64,000 nt of DNA from Codonopsis lanceolata (GCA_013146195.2 CM028378.1:44083099-44147098); one strand, 5' to 3'; positions 22,710 to 34,050 are shown, counted from the first letter of the stretch. The notes: generated by a model from the sequence alone, not told the origin. Program-made: numbers and translations.

Positions 22710-23243
22710 AGTAGTAAACAAGTAGATGCAGATCTGAAAGATGATAGAGAGTACCAACTTGACGATGATTCTGAGGAATGAACTTTGAATAGGCTGGTTG
22801 GTCGTGCTAGTCTTACTTGTTTATTAAGACCAATTCCATTAAAATTGAACATGATGTAGGAACTACATATCTCTGTCTAATGTTTTTTCGGTCTATGCAT
22901 GGAAGCTTACATAAGTTGGTCTTAGTAATTTGTAATGCAATGACCTGCTTGACCACTTATATTTTTCAATGTAATGTTCGCTCGTTTATTTGAACTACAA
23001 ATAATTTATCCACATATGAAAATGAGCCTTTGTTGTCTGGAACTTATAAAATTTAATCTTTAGATACTTTCTTTTGACTATATTCTGTTCTAAATACATA
23101 GAATATGATGTGATATCTGCCAAAATGAAGATTGGGGGTGTTTTCTGATCTTATTTGTTGGTTTGTTCTTCCTAAGATATTTTTGTTCACTTTATATGGA
23201 TATTTGTTACTAGAGATCACTAACATGTTAGCTATTTATCTAG
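22710..23243. other. Remainder of DBR1 intron 2
   Basis: AT-rich, no gene. It ends at the acceptor TTATCTAG before exon 3. Confidence 0.5.
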
Positions 23244-23365
23244 ATACTATGGAGGGTGGGCGGCACCTCGTATATACTTCTTGGGGTTTGCTGGAGTGGT
23301 CAAGTTTGGAAATATTCGCATTGGTGGACTCTCTGGAATCTACAAGTCTCGCGATTACCATTTAG
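23244..23365 (+). CDS. DBR1: DBR1 exon 3
   Basis: It completes the split Leu codon from exon 2. It encodes YYGGWAAPRIYFLGFAGV and RIGGLSGIYKSRDYHL, strongly conserved in the family. It ends in phase 1 before GTTGGA, a weak donor. Confidence 0.85.
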
Positions 23366-23654
23366 GTTGGATTCACATGAACTTATTGTATGAGTTGACG
23401 AGTGTGCTTTCATTACAACAATTTTAAGCTCATACGACTACCTATATAATATTCTGTTTTGTTATCATAGTTTATGTTGACATTGTTCTCCCTACAAACT
23501 TTCAATAAAACTGGTTATACAAGTTAAATGCCGAGCCTGTGAGCTCAATATGCTTTTCATTGAGTTTATTAGAATTTTATTTGTCTGACACCCACATGGC
23601 ATTAGAGCTGAAAATCTGATTTTCCTTTTTTCTTTCTTTTCTTTCCATGAGCAG

Positions 23655-23848
23655 GCCATTTTGAAAGGCCACCATATAATGAGAGTGATATCAAGTCTGT
23701 ATATCATGTGCGTGAGTATGATGTTCACAAGCTCATGCAAGTTCAAGAACATGTAGATATTTTCCTTTCACATGATTGGCCCCTTGGTATCACTGACCAT
23801 GGGAACTGGAGAGACCTAGTTCGTGACAAACCTCATTTTGAGAACGAG
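23655..23848 (+). CDS. DBR1: DBR1 exon 4
   Basis: It follows the acceptor ATGAGCAG. It encodes HFERPPYNESDIKSVYHVRE and then LSHDWPLGITDHGNW, and ends at the donor GTAATT in phase 0. It is the last recognisable exon. Confidence 0.85.
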
Positions 23849-24540
23849 GTAATTGGAAGCATGTTAAACCATGCATCAATGTGGTCCTTGGCGTTGAATG
23901 ATACTTTAAGGGTCCTAAGTTTGCTATTGGTTTTTTTCTGATTGATATAGATATTAATGCCTTTTTCTGAAGTTGGTAGGGATGATATTATTGTTTTAAT
24001 CATGGAAGACCTTAGTTGCTTTTGATGCATCCTGGAAGCATGTTCACCAACTAGCCTTAACTTTTAGATGGTCATACATCACAAATGATAATTGCTACTT
24101 CTATAATTATATTGGTTGTGGCACTATGATGCGTTATATATTTTGGAGCTCTGTTGCTTTGATTTTGTAGTTGGTGTATTATGCTATATCTCATCTAAGA
24201 CTATTGCTATCTCTTGAGGATGTCGTTCAAAATTTATCCGAGATTCAAAAGATTCTAAATAATTGCTGAAGGAAATTTACACGGTAAGTTGTAGTCATGA
24301 AGAAATTGAGATATGTTGCTTCTCTGAATACGAAGAACTAACCAATTTTCTGCTATTTAGTAGTATGTACATCCTCGCATTCCTCTTCTAATACCAAGTG
24401 CACGTATTTGATAACTTCTCCTAAATTAGTTCCTTATAATTCCCATTCTGTTTATGAAGCTATTCGAACTGTATTTATATAAAAGAAAGCAATTTGGACT
24501 GTGTTTCCTCTACTTGTGACAATTAGCTAGTGATAAGACG
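23849..24540. other. Downstream of DBR1 exon 4, no further exon
   Basis: The next family exon, which should carry a His-x-His metal motif, was not found in any forward frame here. The DNA is AT-rich. Confidence 0.5.
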
Positions 24541-25770
24541 TAACTGTTTGTTTTTTGGCCTTTGAGTTACATAGGTTGACTAGGCCGACTAATCTAGGGG
24601 TGTGTTTGGCTTTGTGATTTAGTGGCTTGTTTTCAGGGGTTTTTAGTTATTTTGTAATTTGTAATTGTATAATGTGAGTGCCCCCCCCGGGGGTGTGATG
24701 TGTGCTGGGTGAAAGTGCTAGGCGTGACATGTTGCTATCAAAGAACCTCAAACAGTAAAGGATCTGGGTGGAAGTGAAGACAAGTCAAGAATAATCAGGC
24801 GAAGAGAAAAAGGGCTGATGCCAATGATAGAGAGAGTTCTCTCTAGTACTCACTAGGTTCTCAATCAAATGATTTTCAATCAATGATATTTTATCCATGA
24901 AAATGAGGAAAATTCCACTGCTAGGTGTCATCGTCCTATTGACCATGCAATGATCATAGGTCAAGTGTTCCTAGGTGGGGACCATAATCAGCTTCTCCCT
25001 CTCTTGCTAATCAAGTCACATGCGTCGCAAATGTGCGGTATCGCACAACGGGTGAGACTTTCTGATGTGAATCCGGGTTCGGATTCGAGCCAAGATCGAT
25101 TCGAAGATTAACGGACCCTTGTAGACGGACAAAGAACGCAGAATGAAAAGGATAGGGAGTCTCCCTCGACCCCTAGTCGCAATTGACCAGGAACCTCGGG
25201 GTGCGGTAGAGAACCTTCGATGCGATTGCCAAAGACCCACGACCACGGAACGCCACAATCTTCCGACTCGTGAAGATTGATAAGTTCAAGGTGGTTTCTA
25301 ATCCAAGAAACTCAAATACTCTCACAAACTCAATTGTGGAGAAACACAAGTGTATAAGAACACTCAAACAAAGCTTATGCTTTAATTATATCAACAAAGT
25401 TTTCTCTACAATGAGTTTAGAGCTGCCTTTTATAGGCTTTAAAATGCAACAATTACTAAGGGATGAATCAAGTCTCAAAGCCGGTCCAACTTCGGAGAAG
25501 AAAACAAGAAGACTGTCCAACTTCAGGAACGTCCATCTTCAGGACTGTTCAATCTTCAGACTTCAAATCCAACCTTCAAGTTTCCAGGATTATCGATTTG
25601 ACCCTCTAACTTGCATATGAACTTCTCTTGATATACCGGATCTTTGGTAACTTCAATTTGATTCCAAATCTCTCCCACAAGCTGAAGTAAAGTTGCTCGA
25701 ACCCGCCTCACGTAAACACGAGTGATTGGTCCTCTCTTTATTATCAACGGTTCTTGATTATCTTGACCCG
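24541..25770 (-). repeat. Putative 3' LTR of a minus-strand gypsy element
   Basis: The region lies directly downstream (in minus sense) of the integrase C-terminal coding sequence. It carries a minus-strand TATA box (CCTATAAAAGGC, about 25428-25440). The exact ends are not defined. The left part (24541-25000) may be something else. Confidence 0.45.
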
Positions 25771-26930
25771 AGCTATCTTGATTCCCACCATTCCTCCCTC
25801 TTGAGAAGGATTCGACCTCGAATCATCACCTGAGTAGTAACATTGAAAGTTGCTGAAACGTTATACTCACCTGGAAGGTCAAGTCGATATGCATTATTGT
25901 TTAACCGTTCGAGGACTTGGAACGGTCCATCACCCCTCGGGTGCAACTTAGAACGACGCTTCTGTGGGAATCGTTCCTTCCTCAAATGCAACCACACCCA
26001 ATCACCGGGCTCAAATATAACCGGTTCCTTCCTTTATTTGCTTGCTTGGCATATTGTGCTGTCCTCTTCTCAATGTTCTATCGAACTTGTTCACGCAATT
26101 TCTGAATCATCTCTGCCTTGTGTTTTCCATCCATGCTAGCTTGCTCTTTAACTGGAATAGGAACAAGATCTAAAGGACTACAAGGGTTAAACCCATAAAC
26201 AATTTCAAAAGGAGAGTAACTGGTAGCAGTATGAACAGAACGGTTATATGCAAATTCGACAAAAGGCAAACTCTCCTCCCAAGCTTTCAAATTTTTATTC
26301 AAAACAGTCCCAAGTAATTGAGATAGGACACAATTGACAACTTCGGTTTGCCCATCTGTTTGAGGATGATACGAAGTAGAAAACAACAGCTTAGTTCCCA
26401 ATTTATTCCACAATTTTCTCCAGAAATGACTTATGAATTTGGTGTCTCGATCACTCACAATTGTTCTTGGCATACCATGCAAACGCACAACTTCTTTGAA
26501 AAACAAATCGGCTATGAAACTCGCGTCATCAGTTTTATGACATGCAATGAAATGTGCCATCCTTGAAAACCGGTCCACTACCACAAATACTGAATCATGA
26601 CCATACTTAGATCTAGGCAGTCCAATAGAAATGTCGGTCCAAGGAGAATGTAAAATAGGCAAAAGAGTGTACAAACCGTGGGGTTCCACTCGTGACTTGG
26701 CACGTTTGCAAGTTATGCAACTAGAACAAACACGCACGACATCTATTCTCATTTTAGGCCAAAAGAAATGTTCCTTTAAGGTTTTGAGTGTCTTAAATAC
26801 ACCAAAATGACCCATAAGGCCTCTGCCATGTGCCTCACGTACGAGTAACTCACGCATAGAACATTTGGGTATACAAAGCTGATTTTCGTTGAAAAGATAA
26901 CCCTCATGCCTATAGTATTTTCCAAAAATT
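25771..26930 (-). pseudogene. Reina-like Ty3/gypsy integrase fragment
   Basis: On the minus strand this encodes the end of a pol polyprotein. A link region starts near 26925, then comes the zinc-finger block (EAHGRGLMGHFG...CSSCITCKRAK, from 26857). The core follows with VFVVVDRFSRMAHFIACHKT, RTIVSDRDTKF (second catalytic Asp) and HPQTDGQTEV (catalytic Glu). The C-terminal part (25773-25997) has KLHPRGDGPFQVLERLNNNA. The segment that should hold the first catalytic Asp is shortened: PWTDISIGLPRS lacks the usual MDF. A frameshift near 26080-26000 splits the core from the C-terminus. Upstream pol (RT, RNase H) is absent, cut where the third LINE begins. Confidence 0.85.
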
Positions 26931-26944
26931 GCAGCATTGGCAGG

Positions 26945-27486
26945 GACAACACGTGCTCTGGTCGGAACTCAAAGTTTGAATCAGGTCGTAGCTCAAATGG
27001 TGTCGCTACAGGGGAGAGAGACGGGAGGAAGGGGAAAGAGGCTGATGCAGATGCCTTAGGTGCAATTTTCTGGGCTAAAGACGAGGGACAGGTGCCGACA
27101 GTGGGGCACGCATCTGGGAGCAGCACATCTGAAAGCCCTATTCAGTCTAGGGGCAATTCAGTTAATGAAGATCAAGTTTTTAACCTGGGTAAGCTTGGTG
27201 GGGTTGCTGGTGGGCTCAAGGCTGATCCAGTAGTTGTAGTTGGACCTTCTAATTTTGGGTTGGGCCAAGCGGCTGATGATCCGATTGTTGTTGAAAACCT
27301 TGATCGTGGAGTGGGCTGTTTGAGTGGGCCTTATCCTTCGTTCTTTGTTTTAGATGAGGAAATACAATTAGGAAAGGCTGGAGGTTTGGACCACATGGAG
27401 ACGAGTAAAGAAGTTGAGTCAGAGGTACCTCGCAGTTGGCAGGAAGAAGACAGGGAGTTCGTGACAGGTGGTGCTGCTGCGATGTG
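26945..27486 (+). pseudogene. LINE ORF1 C-terminal region
   Basis: An open frame rich in Gly, Ser, Asp and Glu with no defined domain precedes the ORF2 leader in the LINE. This matches the low-complexity tail of plant LINE ORF1 proteins, which bind element RNA. The usual N-terminal domain and zinc knuckle are absent through 5' truncation. The first residues of the frame come from neighbouring gypsy sequence. Assignment rests mainly on position. Confidence 0.5.
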
Positions 27487-27601
27487 AGTTAGCGAAATTG
27501 GGGAGGGCTTAAGTGATGAAGGGGAATGTTGTCGAGTCAACTGCGAGGAGTCTCTTCCCCAGCCTACGACGCATTCTCGTATAGAGGAACCGAAGGATTT
27601 T

Positions 27602-28063
27602 TTGGAGTGGATCAGTGATAGAAGTCTGCGTCAAGGGTCTGCGAGATCAAATGAGTTTGAAGACAGAGGTTTCGATGGTGAGAATACAGTGTTAATGAAA
27701 ACAGTGATTACCCAGGACAATTCTAGCAAGACTACACCAGATATCGAAGCAGAAAATCCGAGTAATGAGAATGGTTGTTGTTTGCCTTGCGACCAGTTAG
27801 AAGACTCTGTAAATGAGGAGAATAATACACCAGTGTGCTGTACCCCTCTTGCAGTAATCAGACCTGAAGAATTGTGCAAGATGGCGTATCTTACGGACAG
27901 AGAAATAGATGATGATATTTCGGTTTGGGTTCAACGGAGAGCAAAGAGCTTTGGGAAAATTCTGGGTGCGTCGGGCACAGGTTTTGAGGATAAAATTGTG
28001 GATTTACTGCTCGACATAGAGAAGAAATGGAGATCGTCTGGGAAGGCAGCAGCAAGAGTTTAA
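27602..28063 (+). pseudogene. LINE ORF2 leader segment
   Basis: It contains KMAYLTDREIDDDISVWVQR and LLLDIEKKWRSSGKA, the same motif as in the minus-strand LINE at 20977-21339. This links the two as one family. The endonuclease coding sequence begins about 120 bp downstream. Confidence 0.65.
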
Positions 28064-28179
28064 ACAAATCGCGGGAAAAAGGCAAGAGGGAGCTTAAGCA
28101 AGCGTGCTGCAGCCTAAACTTTGAGATGTTAAAGGGGCAAGAAGGAGAGGGGAGGAGGAGGAAAAAAACTGGTTGCTAT

Positions 28180-28850
28180 GCATCTTAAAATTTTATCTTG
28201 GAATGTGCGGGGATTAAATGATTTAAGTAAGAGAAACTTGATTAAAGGTTTTTGAGAAAGTGGAAGCCACATCTAGTTTGTTTCAAGAAACCAAAATGGA
28301 GAAAGTCGACGTTAGGATTATTAATAGTGTATGGGGAACGAGATGGGTGGAATGGGAACATTTAGGGCTGTAGGGGCAGCGGGGGTGTTCAGTTATGTGG
28401 GATAGTAGAGTGCTATCAAAGGTGGATTCTCTTATAGGCGTTTTCTCGGTTTCTTGTTTGTTGAAAAATGTGGAAAATGACGAGTGGGTATTCACAGGAG
28501 TATATGGGCCTTGTAGTGGTCCGTGATCGGAGACTTTATGGGATGAGTTAAAGGCTTCAAAATCTAAATGGGATGTTCCGTGGTGTTTAGGTGGAGATTT
28601 CAATGTAGTGAGGTTTCCGCGATGAGTGCTCGCTCGCGAGCCTTTTCTAAGGAGATGATGGAGTTCAATGATTTCATTAATCTTATGGAGTTGGTGGATC
28701 TTGCTTTAGTGGTGGAGAATTTACTTGGTTCGTGGATGGAGACCGCCATCAATTTTCAAGAATTGATAGATTTCTAATTTCGGGATTGGGAGGAAAGCTT
28801 CGGGCGCGATTCAGTCTTGTTTGCCTAGTAGTCTCCTCGGATCATGTTCC
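28180..28850 (+). pseudogene. LINE endonuclease domain, broken
   Basis: It starts MHLKILSWNVRGLND (about 28180). It continues in shifting frames through VCFQETK-like, GVYGPC, WCLGGDFNVVRFP and FNDFINLMELVDLAL (28568-28777). The catalytic-site blocks are recognisable, but at least four frameshifts or stops make it inactive. Confidence 0.75.
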
Positions 28851-28911
28851 CTTTGCCGCTAGAATGTGGTGGTTTTGCGAAAGGGAAATCTCCATTCCGA
28901 TTTGAGAACAT

Positions 28912-30250
28912 GTGGTTAAGAGAAGAGGGTTCAAGGATTGGGTGATGAATAGATGGAATTCTTACATGGTGGTTGGTGATCCGAGCTTCAAGTTGGCTAG
29001 GAAATTGAAGTTATTAAAGGAAGATTTAAAAGTGTGGAATAGGGACGTCTATGGAGCGGTGGACATCAAAATTAAGGCTATTTCGGAGGAGATCGGTAGG
29101 CTCGATGAAAAGCAGGCAGCCGTTGGATGAGGCCGAGGATTCCCATGGGATAGAGCTAAAGCAGAGTTAACGCGCTTACTCATCAATGAAGAGATCACTG
29201 GAAACAAAAATCTCGGGTTCGGTGGCTCAAAGAAGGTGACAACAATACAAAGTTCTTCCACATAATGGCTAGTATTCGAGGAGTGGCTAAGCGAATTCGA
29301 AAATCAAGATAGATGGTGTAGAGGCTGGAAGAGAGGGAAGAGATTAAGCGTGGTATAGCGGGTTTTTACCAACGACTTTACGAGGATTGCGGGTCTTGGA
29401 GACCTAATTTGGATGGGGTCACTTTTGGAAGATTAGAGGAGGCGGATTCGGTTTCTTTGGAGCGTCCTTTCACCGAGGAGGAGGTGGTGGCTGAGTTAAG
29501 GCTTATGAGTGGTGATAAAGCTCTGGCCCGGATGGATTTTCTATGGCCTTTTTCCAACTTTGTTGGGAGGTGGTCAAGGGGACATTATGGAGGTTTTTCG
29601 CTTTTCTACACCAATTCGCATTTTGAGAAGAGCCTTAATCTTTGCTTTCATTTCACCGATTCGAAGAAGAAAGGCGCGACGGATTTGAAGGACTATAGAC
29701 CCATTAGTCTAGTCGGGGTTTTTACAAGCTCTTAGCGAGGTCCTTTCCCGAGGTTGAAGAAGGTGATAGGTAAGATTGTCTCGGAGTCTCGGCATGCTTT
29801 TGTTAAGGAGAGGCAAATCTGGATGCATCACTTCTAGCTAATGAGGTTGTGGACGACGGACTAAAAAGGTGTTTCGGTCTATTGTGTAAGTTGGATATTG
29901 AGAAGGCATACGACCATGTCAAGCTGGGACTTTGTGATCTATATGATGGATAGAATGGGGTTTGGGGATAAATGGAGGAGGTGGATTCACTTTTGCATCT
30001 CTTCGGTTCGCTTTTGTTTTGGTCAGCGGGAACCTTACGGATTTTTCATAGTTCGAGGGGCTACGCCGAGGTGATCCATTATCTCGTTTTTGTTTATTCT
30101 TGTGATGGAGGCTTTGAGTAAACTAATGGATAAGGCGATCCGAGGGGATTTATTAGCGGTTTTAAGGTGGGAAGGGGAGGGAGTCGGAGTTGGAGGTATC
30201 TCATTTGCTCTTTGCGGATGACACTTTGGTTTTTGGGGCGGAGAAGGCTC
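28912..30250 (+). pseudogene. LINE reverse transcriptase, broken
   Basis: Pieces in order are NRWNSYMVVGDPSFKLARKL (28912-29130), LERPFTEEEVVAELRLMSGD and TDLKDYRPISLVGVF (29409-29735), LDIEKAYDHV (about 29890), and SHLLFADDTLVF (about 30195-30235) with the catalytic FADD still readable. Frames change repeatedly, often by a single missing base, so no protein could be made. Confidence 0.75.
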
Positions 30251-30251
30251 A

Positions 30252-31740
30252 GTGGGTTATCTTCGTATGGTGTTATTGTTTTTCAAGCGTTTCGGGGCTC
30301 GAGTAAATATTCTCAAGAGTGAGATTATTCCGGTAGGTGTGGTGAATGACATTGGGAGCTTAGCCGGCTTTTTGGGTGCAAGACAGCGACTCTTCCTTCC
30401 TCGTACCTTGGTCTTCCCATTGGTGCCCGGTCGGAAGCAAAGCTATGTGGGTTCGGTTATAGGCGGTTCGAGCACCGCTTGGCGGGTTGGAAGAAACAAT
30501 TGCTTTCGAGGGGGCGGGGTTGGTTTTAGTCAAGAACACTCTTTCAAATTTGACCTATTTCCTTTCTTTGTTTGTGATGCTGCCTCTATCAGGAATAGAC
30601 TCGAAAAATTGGAAAGAGATTTTTTATGGGAAGGTCGGTCGAGGAGGCGGAAATTCCATTTGGTTAAATGGGATAAGGTTTGTACTAGAATGCAAGAGGG
30701 AGGGTTGGGGGTTAGGAATCTTAAAGTGTTTAATGAGGCATTCTTTGGGAAAAGTGGCGTGGAGGTATCTCACGGAAGGGAGGCATTGTGGAGGAGATTG
30801 GTGGTGAGTAAGCATGGTTTGGGGGATCATGCGTGGTTTCGGAGGTTGTTTTGCCTTTTGGGGTGGGGGTGTGGAAGGGCATAAGAAAGGGTGGAGATCC
30901 TTTGAGAGGTTTCTTGCCTTTGAGGTGGGAAGTGGAGAGGCAGTTAGGTTTTGGGAAGATAGATGGTGCGGAGAGAGGAAGGCTGAAGGTGGATTTTCGA
31001 GTTGTTTGAAGTCACTAGGGATAAGAGCTGTTCGGTTAGCTCGGTGATGTCAAGGGAGGATGGTAGACCTACTTGGAGTCCGGTTTTCGGGAGAAATTTT
31101 CATGATTGGGAGGTGGAGCCGCTGCTGATTTCTTGAGTTGTTACAGGCTCGAGAAGATTGATAGGGTAGAAGATAGTGTGATCCGGAAGGCGGTAAGGGT
31201 CGGTATTCACGGTTAAATCTTATTACTTGAGGTTGTTGAATTGTGGCGGAATTTTTTCCGTGGAAGCGGTGTGGAAATCTGTGGCGCCCAGAGTGGCCTT
31301 CTTTGTATGGGAAGCTATGCACGAAGTTATCCTAACGGTAGATAATCTTGAAGCGGAATATTTATTTAGTGAACAAGTGTTTCATGTGCAAGGCGGCGAG
31401 GAGGCGTGAACCATCCGCTTCTTCATTGCTTCTTCATTGCCTTGGGCCGGATCTGTGGAGTTTGTTGTTGAATCTTTTTAAAGTGCCTTGGGTGATCGAG
31501 TTCGGTTTCTCATTTGTTGAGATGTTGGTGCATTCGGTAGCGAGAAACAAGTGCATCGGGATTTGGGAGGCTGCCCCTTTGGCGGTTGTTGGGTGATCGG
31601 AGGGAGAGAAACCAACGGGTTTTCGACAACGAGGAGAAGTCTATTCCGGTCTTGAAGAATTCTTTGCTTCGCTCTATTCTCTTGGTGTGTAGAGGCTGCG
31701 AACTATCCACCCGCTTGAAAATGACTTTTGTAGAGTTTGT
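30252..31740 (+). pseudogene. LINE ORF2 C-terminus and zinc-binding domain, broken
   Basis: It continues from VNILKSEIIPVGVVNDIGSL (30252 onward) through LEKLERDFLWEGRSRRRKFH and VWKSVAPRVAFFVWEAMHE (31227-31409) to the zf-RVT region (31348-31596). About 100 bp of 3' UTR and poly(A) follow. Confidence 0.75.
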
Positions 31741-31855
31741 AAATAACATTTCTAGTGGGTAGAAGCTCTTGAGCTTTGTATACTTCTAGTGTACTATGGT
31801 TGCGTCACTTTTTTGACGTTCTTATTAATATACTCTTTACTTATCAAAAAAAAAA

Positions 31856-33007
31856 GGGTTGCTCGTGTCTATTATAGTTAAATGATACGGTCTGTAATGG
31901 GAACATTTGGCCTTAGTCGTGTGTTAGACCAATATTTTACATGTATGGTTTTACGAACCTCATGAGCACTAGCTGATAAACATGTAGATCAGTCCCCTTG
32001 ACCCTAAATTTTCCCCAAAACATCACTTTAAAAATATGAATTTTAAAAAATACACAAATCCCAAAGCCCGACGTGCGAAAGATAATATTGCTCGCCTGAA
32101 ATATGATGGGTCCATAGGTAGATAAATTGCCCAATGTTTAAAAAAATCATCTATCCCCCTGCTTATTGAACAAAAGAGTTTAAGTAATTATAGACATCAA
32201 AATATATATTTTCAAGAAATGAGCCTCAAAAAGAGCTTCTGTAGTCACATAACAATCCTATATAAGAAAATGGTTAACCTCAGTGAATCACAACTATCTA
32301 TATTATTATTTTTTAACTATATTGGAATAATAATCCTGGATCAACTGCTCAGAATGGAGAATTGAATAGTGGTAAAAGGTTTAGTCGATGCCTTGTGCTA
32401 CTTAATTGATACTCATGGTTCTATGGTGATTATATCTAGCTTTTCCCTTTCCATCCTATCACTTTGTTGTTAACCTTGCCTAGTATTACACGTAACCCAA
32501 TCGGTACCTTAAAATAAACTACTCCTACACGCTTAAAATGTTGGACACTGCGAACTTATCATATGCTCTATGAAACCACCCAAAAGTCCATATTCCATAA
32601 GCTACAAAACTGACAAACTAAGCATCACTGCTAGCTAGCTTATAATTTAAGCCTGTAATTGCACCAAACAATGATTTTTTTGGAATTCAAAGGTAGCTAT
32701 TTCTAACAATACAGTCAATTGTTCACTACAACCTAACTTTTTATTCATAGGAAATCTATACTAAATCATTTAACTGCACTTACTGTAATAAAGTTTTGCT
32801 AACAGGTGCCCATATTACTAGAAATAATTATGAAAACCATGCTAACACCCATTGAAACAATCCCCAATTTAATAAATTTAAATTTCCTAATTGGAAACCT
32901 TAACAAGTGTTTTTTATCAAAACCCATTGAAATGAACTCGGCCCTACGATTACCCTAGTCACATTGAAACTTGTGAAATGGTGATTTCCGAGAAAAAAAA
33001 AACTTAC
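31856..33007. other. AT-rich stretch, probably intron 1 of the LRR gene fragment
   Basis: No LRR exon was found here on the minus strand, where exon 2 of a SERK-like gene would be expected. The LINE poly(A) ends at 31855, so the intron may have been cut or displaced. Confidence 0.4.
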
Positions 33008-33234
33008 ACACGGGTGACGCGATTGTCTTGATTACAAGTGATGTGGAACCAGGTGCAAGGGTTGACTAGATTAGAATCCCAGCTCTGCAGTACGTTGTCT
33101 GGATCGGATAAGCTCCGGCGAAGTGCGTAGAGTGCGTCGCCTTCCGAATTCCCGTTCACTAGTAATGATGACAACGATGACATTAGTAGCATTAGGGCAC
33201 AAATCCTGGTCGTGGTGTAGCCACCGCCGGCCAT
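33008..33234 (-). CDS. Exon 1 of a short SERK-like LRR protein, partial gene
   Basis: The ATG at 33234-33232 has a strong plant context (GCCATGGC). The exon encodes a signal peptide (about residues 1-28, with MLLMSSLSSLLV). An LRR N-terminal domain follows: EGDALYALRRSLSDPDNVLQ and NPCTWFHITCNQDNRVTRV with its paired Cys. It ends at a good donor, GTAAGT. This matches exon 1 of SERK receptor kinases and of the ~220-residue secreted LRR proteins related to them. The spacing NSEGDALYALRR favours that group. No later exon is visible before the LINE at 31855. It may be the start of a gene cut by insertion or a captured exon. The intact frame and 5' UTR suggest recent origin. Confidence 0.8.
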
Positions 33235-33470
33235 GGCTGCTTGTGCTTCTTCTTACTCTTGCTCGTGCTGTTCTGTCGGCGATCTAGGGTTTGATCAGAC
33301 CAAACAATTCACAGAACTAGCTTGTGAAAAGGGATTCTACTGAGAGAGGGAGCCGGCAGGAAGGAACGGTTTGGGGAAATGACAGATTGAAGAGATGATG
33401 GATGGGGTTGTAATTATTGGGACTTTTGGGGATGATTTTTTTTGACTTTTGCTTTAATCCGTTTGAAAAC
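33235..33470 (-). promoter_or_regulatory. 5' UTR and proximal promoter of the LRR exon
   Basis: The ~200 bp upstream of the ATG on the minus strand is C+T-rich, with CTCTCTC and CTTCTTC runs typical of plant 5' leaders. No clear TATA box is placed. Inferred only. Confidence 0.4.
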
Positions 33471-33537
33471 TCTTTTGGTATGATTGAGTGGTTAGACCAC
33501 CTGATAAGTCTTTGCCGAAGGTTTTGAACTATTCTTT

Positions 33538-34050
33538 ATTAGTCGGGATTGCTCTCGCTATTAATCATCACGTGTATAGTGGGGATAGTTTATAGATTAT
33601 AAATGTTAATCATAATTATTTATAGTGAGGCCGTTAATAATATCATCCTCTCATTTGGTATTAATAGTGAGGGAATAATGATTTTATTCGGATAACTCGT
33701 GTTATTAGTCCTAACCACTTATTGTGTACCAAACAACAGGCAACTCGGCTTATTAATCATATCTGGCTTTAATCTTGTCTACCAAACGGCACCTCAGTAC
33801 TATTAGTGCCCTTATTATTAATCTTCACTTGTATTTTAGAGGTAGTTTTGAGATTAAAAATATTAATCTCAATATTTTTTAGTGAGGGCGCTAATAATAT
33901 CACCCTCTCCATGATATTAATAGTGAGGGGATAATGATTTTATTTGAATAACTCGTGCTATTAGTCCCGACCATTTATTGTGTACCAAATATCAGACAAC
34001 TCGACTTATTAATCCTACCTGAACTTAATCCTTGCTACCAAACGATACCT
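33538..34050. repeat. Two tandem copies of a ~257 bp MITE-like unit
   Basis: Copies at about 33538-33795 and 33796-34050 share TATTAGTCC-GACCA-like blocks, GTGAGG..AATAATGATTTTAT, ATTGTGTACCAAA and a terminal CTACCAAACG(G/A). Terminal TACCAAACG is common in plant MITEs. Tandem pairing of such units is less usual. Confidence 0.7.

Larger units (their letters stand above)
14299..23848 (+). pseudogene. DBR1: RNA lariat debranching enzyme, 3'-truncated gene
   Basis: DBR1 is a nuclear metallophosphoesterase that cuts the 2'-5' bond of excised intron lariats. Four exons splice with GT-AG borders and matching phases into an unbroken 199-codon frame: 14299-14421, 15070-15227, 23244-23365 and 23655-23848. 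Family motifs are in order: MRIAIEGCMHGDLDNVY (the GC-x-HG metal motif), CGDFQ, GGNHEASNYLWEL, YYGGWA...IYFLGFAGVVKFGN, RIGGLSGIY and LSHDWPLGI. Everything after this is missing. The later histidine metal-binding motif and the C-terminal domain of the ~400-residue plant proteins were not found up to 24540 or elsewhere in the window. Intron 2 is about 8 kb because two LINEs sit in it. The intact frame suggests recent truncation, or that the rest lies elsewhere. As it stands it would not make an active enzyme. Confidence 0.85.
26940..31855 (+). mobile_element. Third L1-type LINE, decayed
   Basis: This ~4.9 kb copy is the longest of the three LINEs. It has an ORF1-like end, the ORF2 leader motif, endonuclease, RT and zinc-binding domain in order. 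It ends with TTACTTATC and poly(A) (31846-31855). Frames change many times from 28060 onward. Its left border abuts the gypsy integrase fragment at about 26930-26945. No target duplication could be identified, so the border may be a deletion or recombination join. Confidence 0.85.

Noticed and set aside
24681..24700. Run of C and G (CCCCCCCCGGGGG) as a regulatory or telomere-like element
   Set aside because: It is a single short homopolymer pair with no repeats, and could be a sequencing or assembly artefact.
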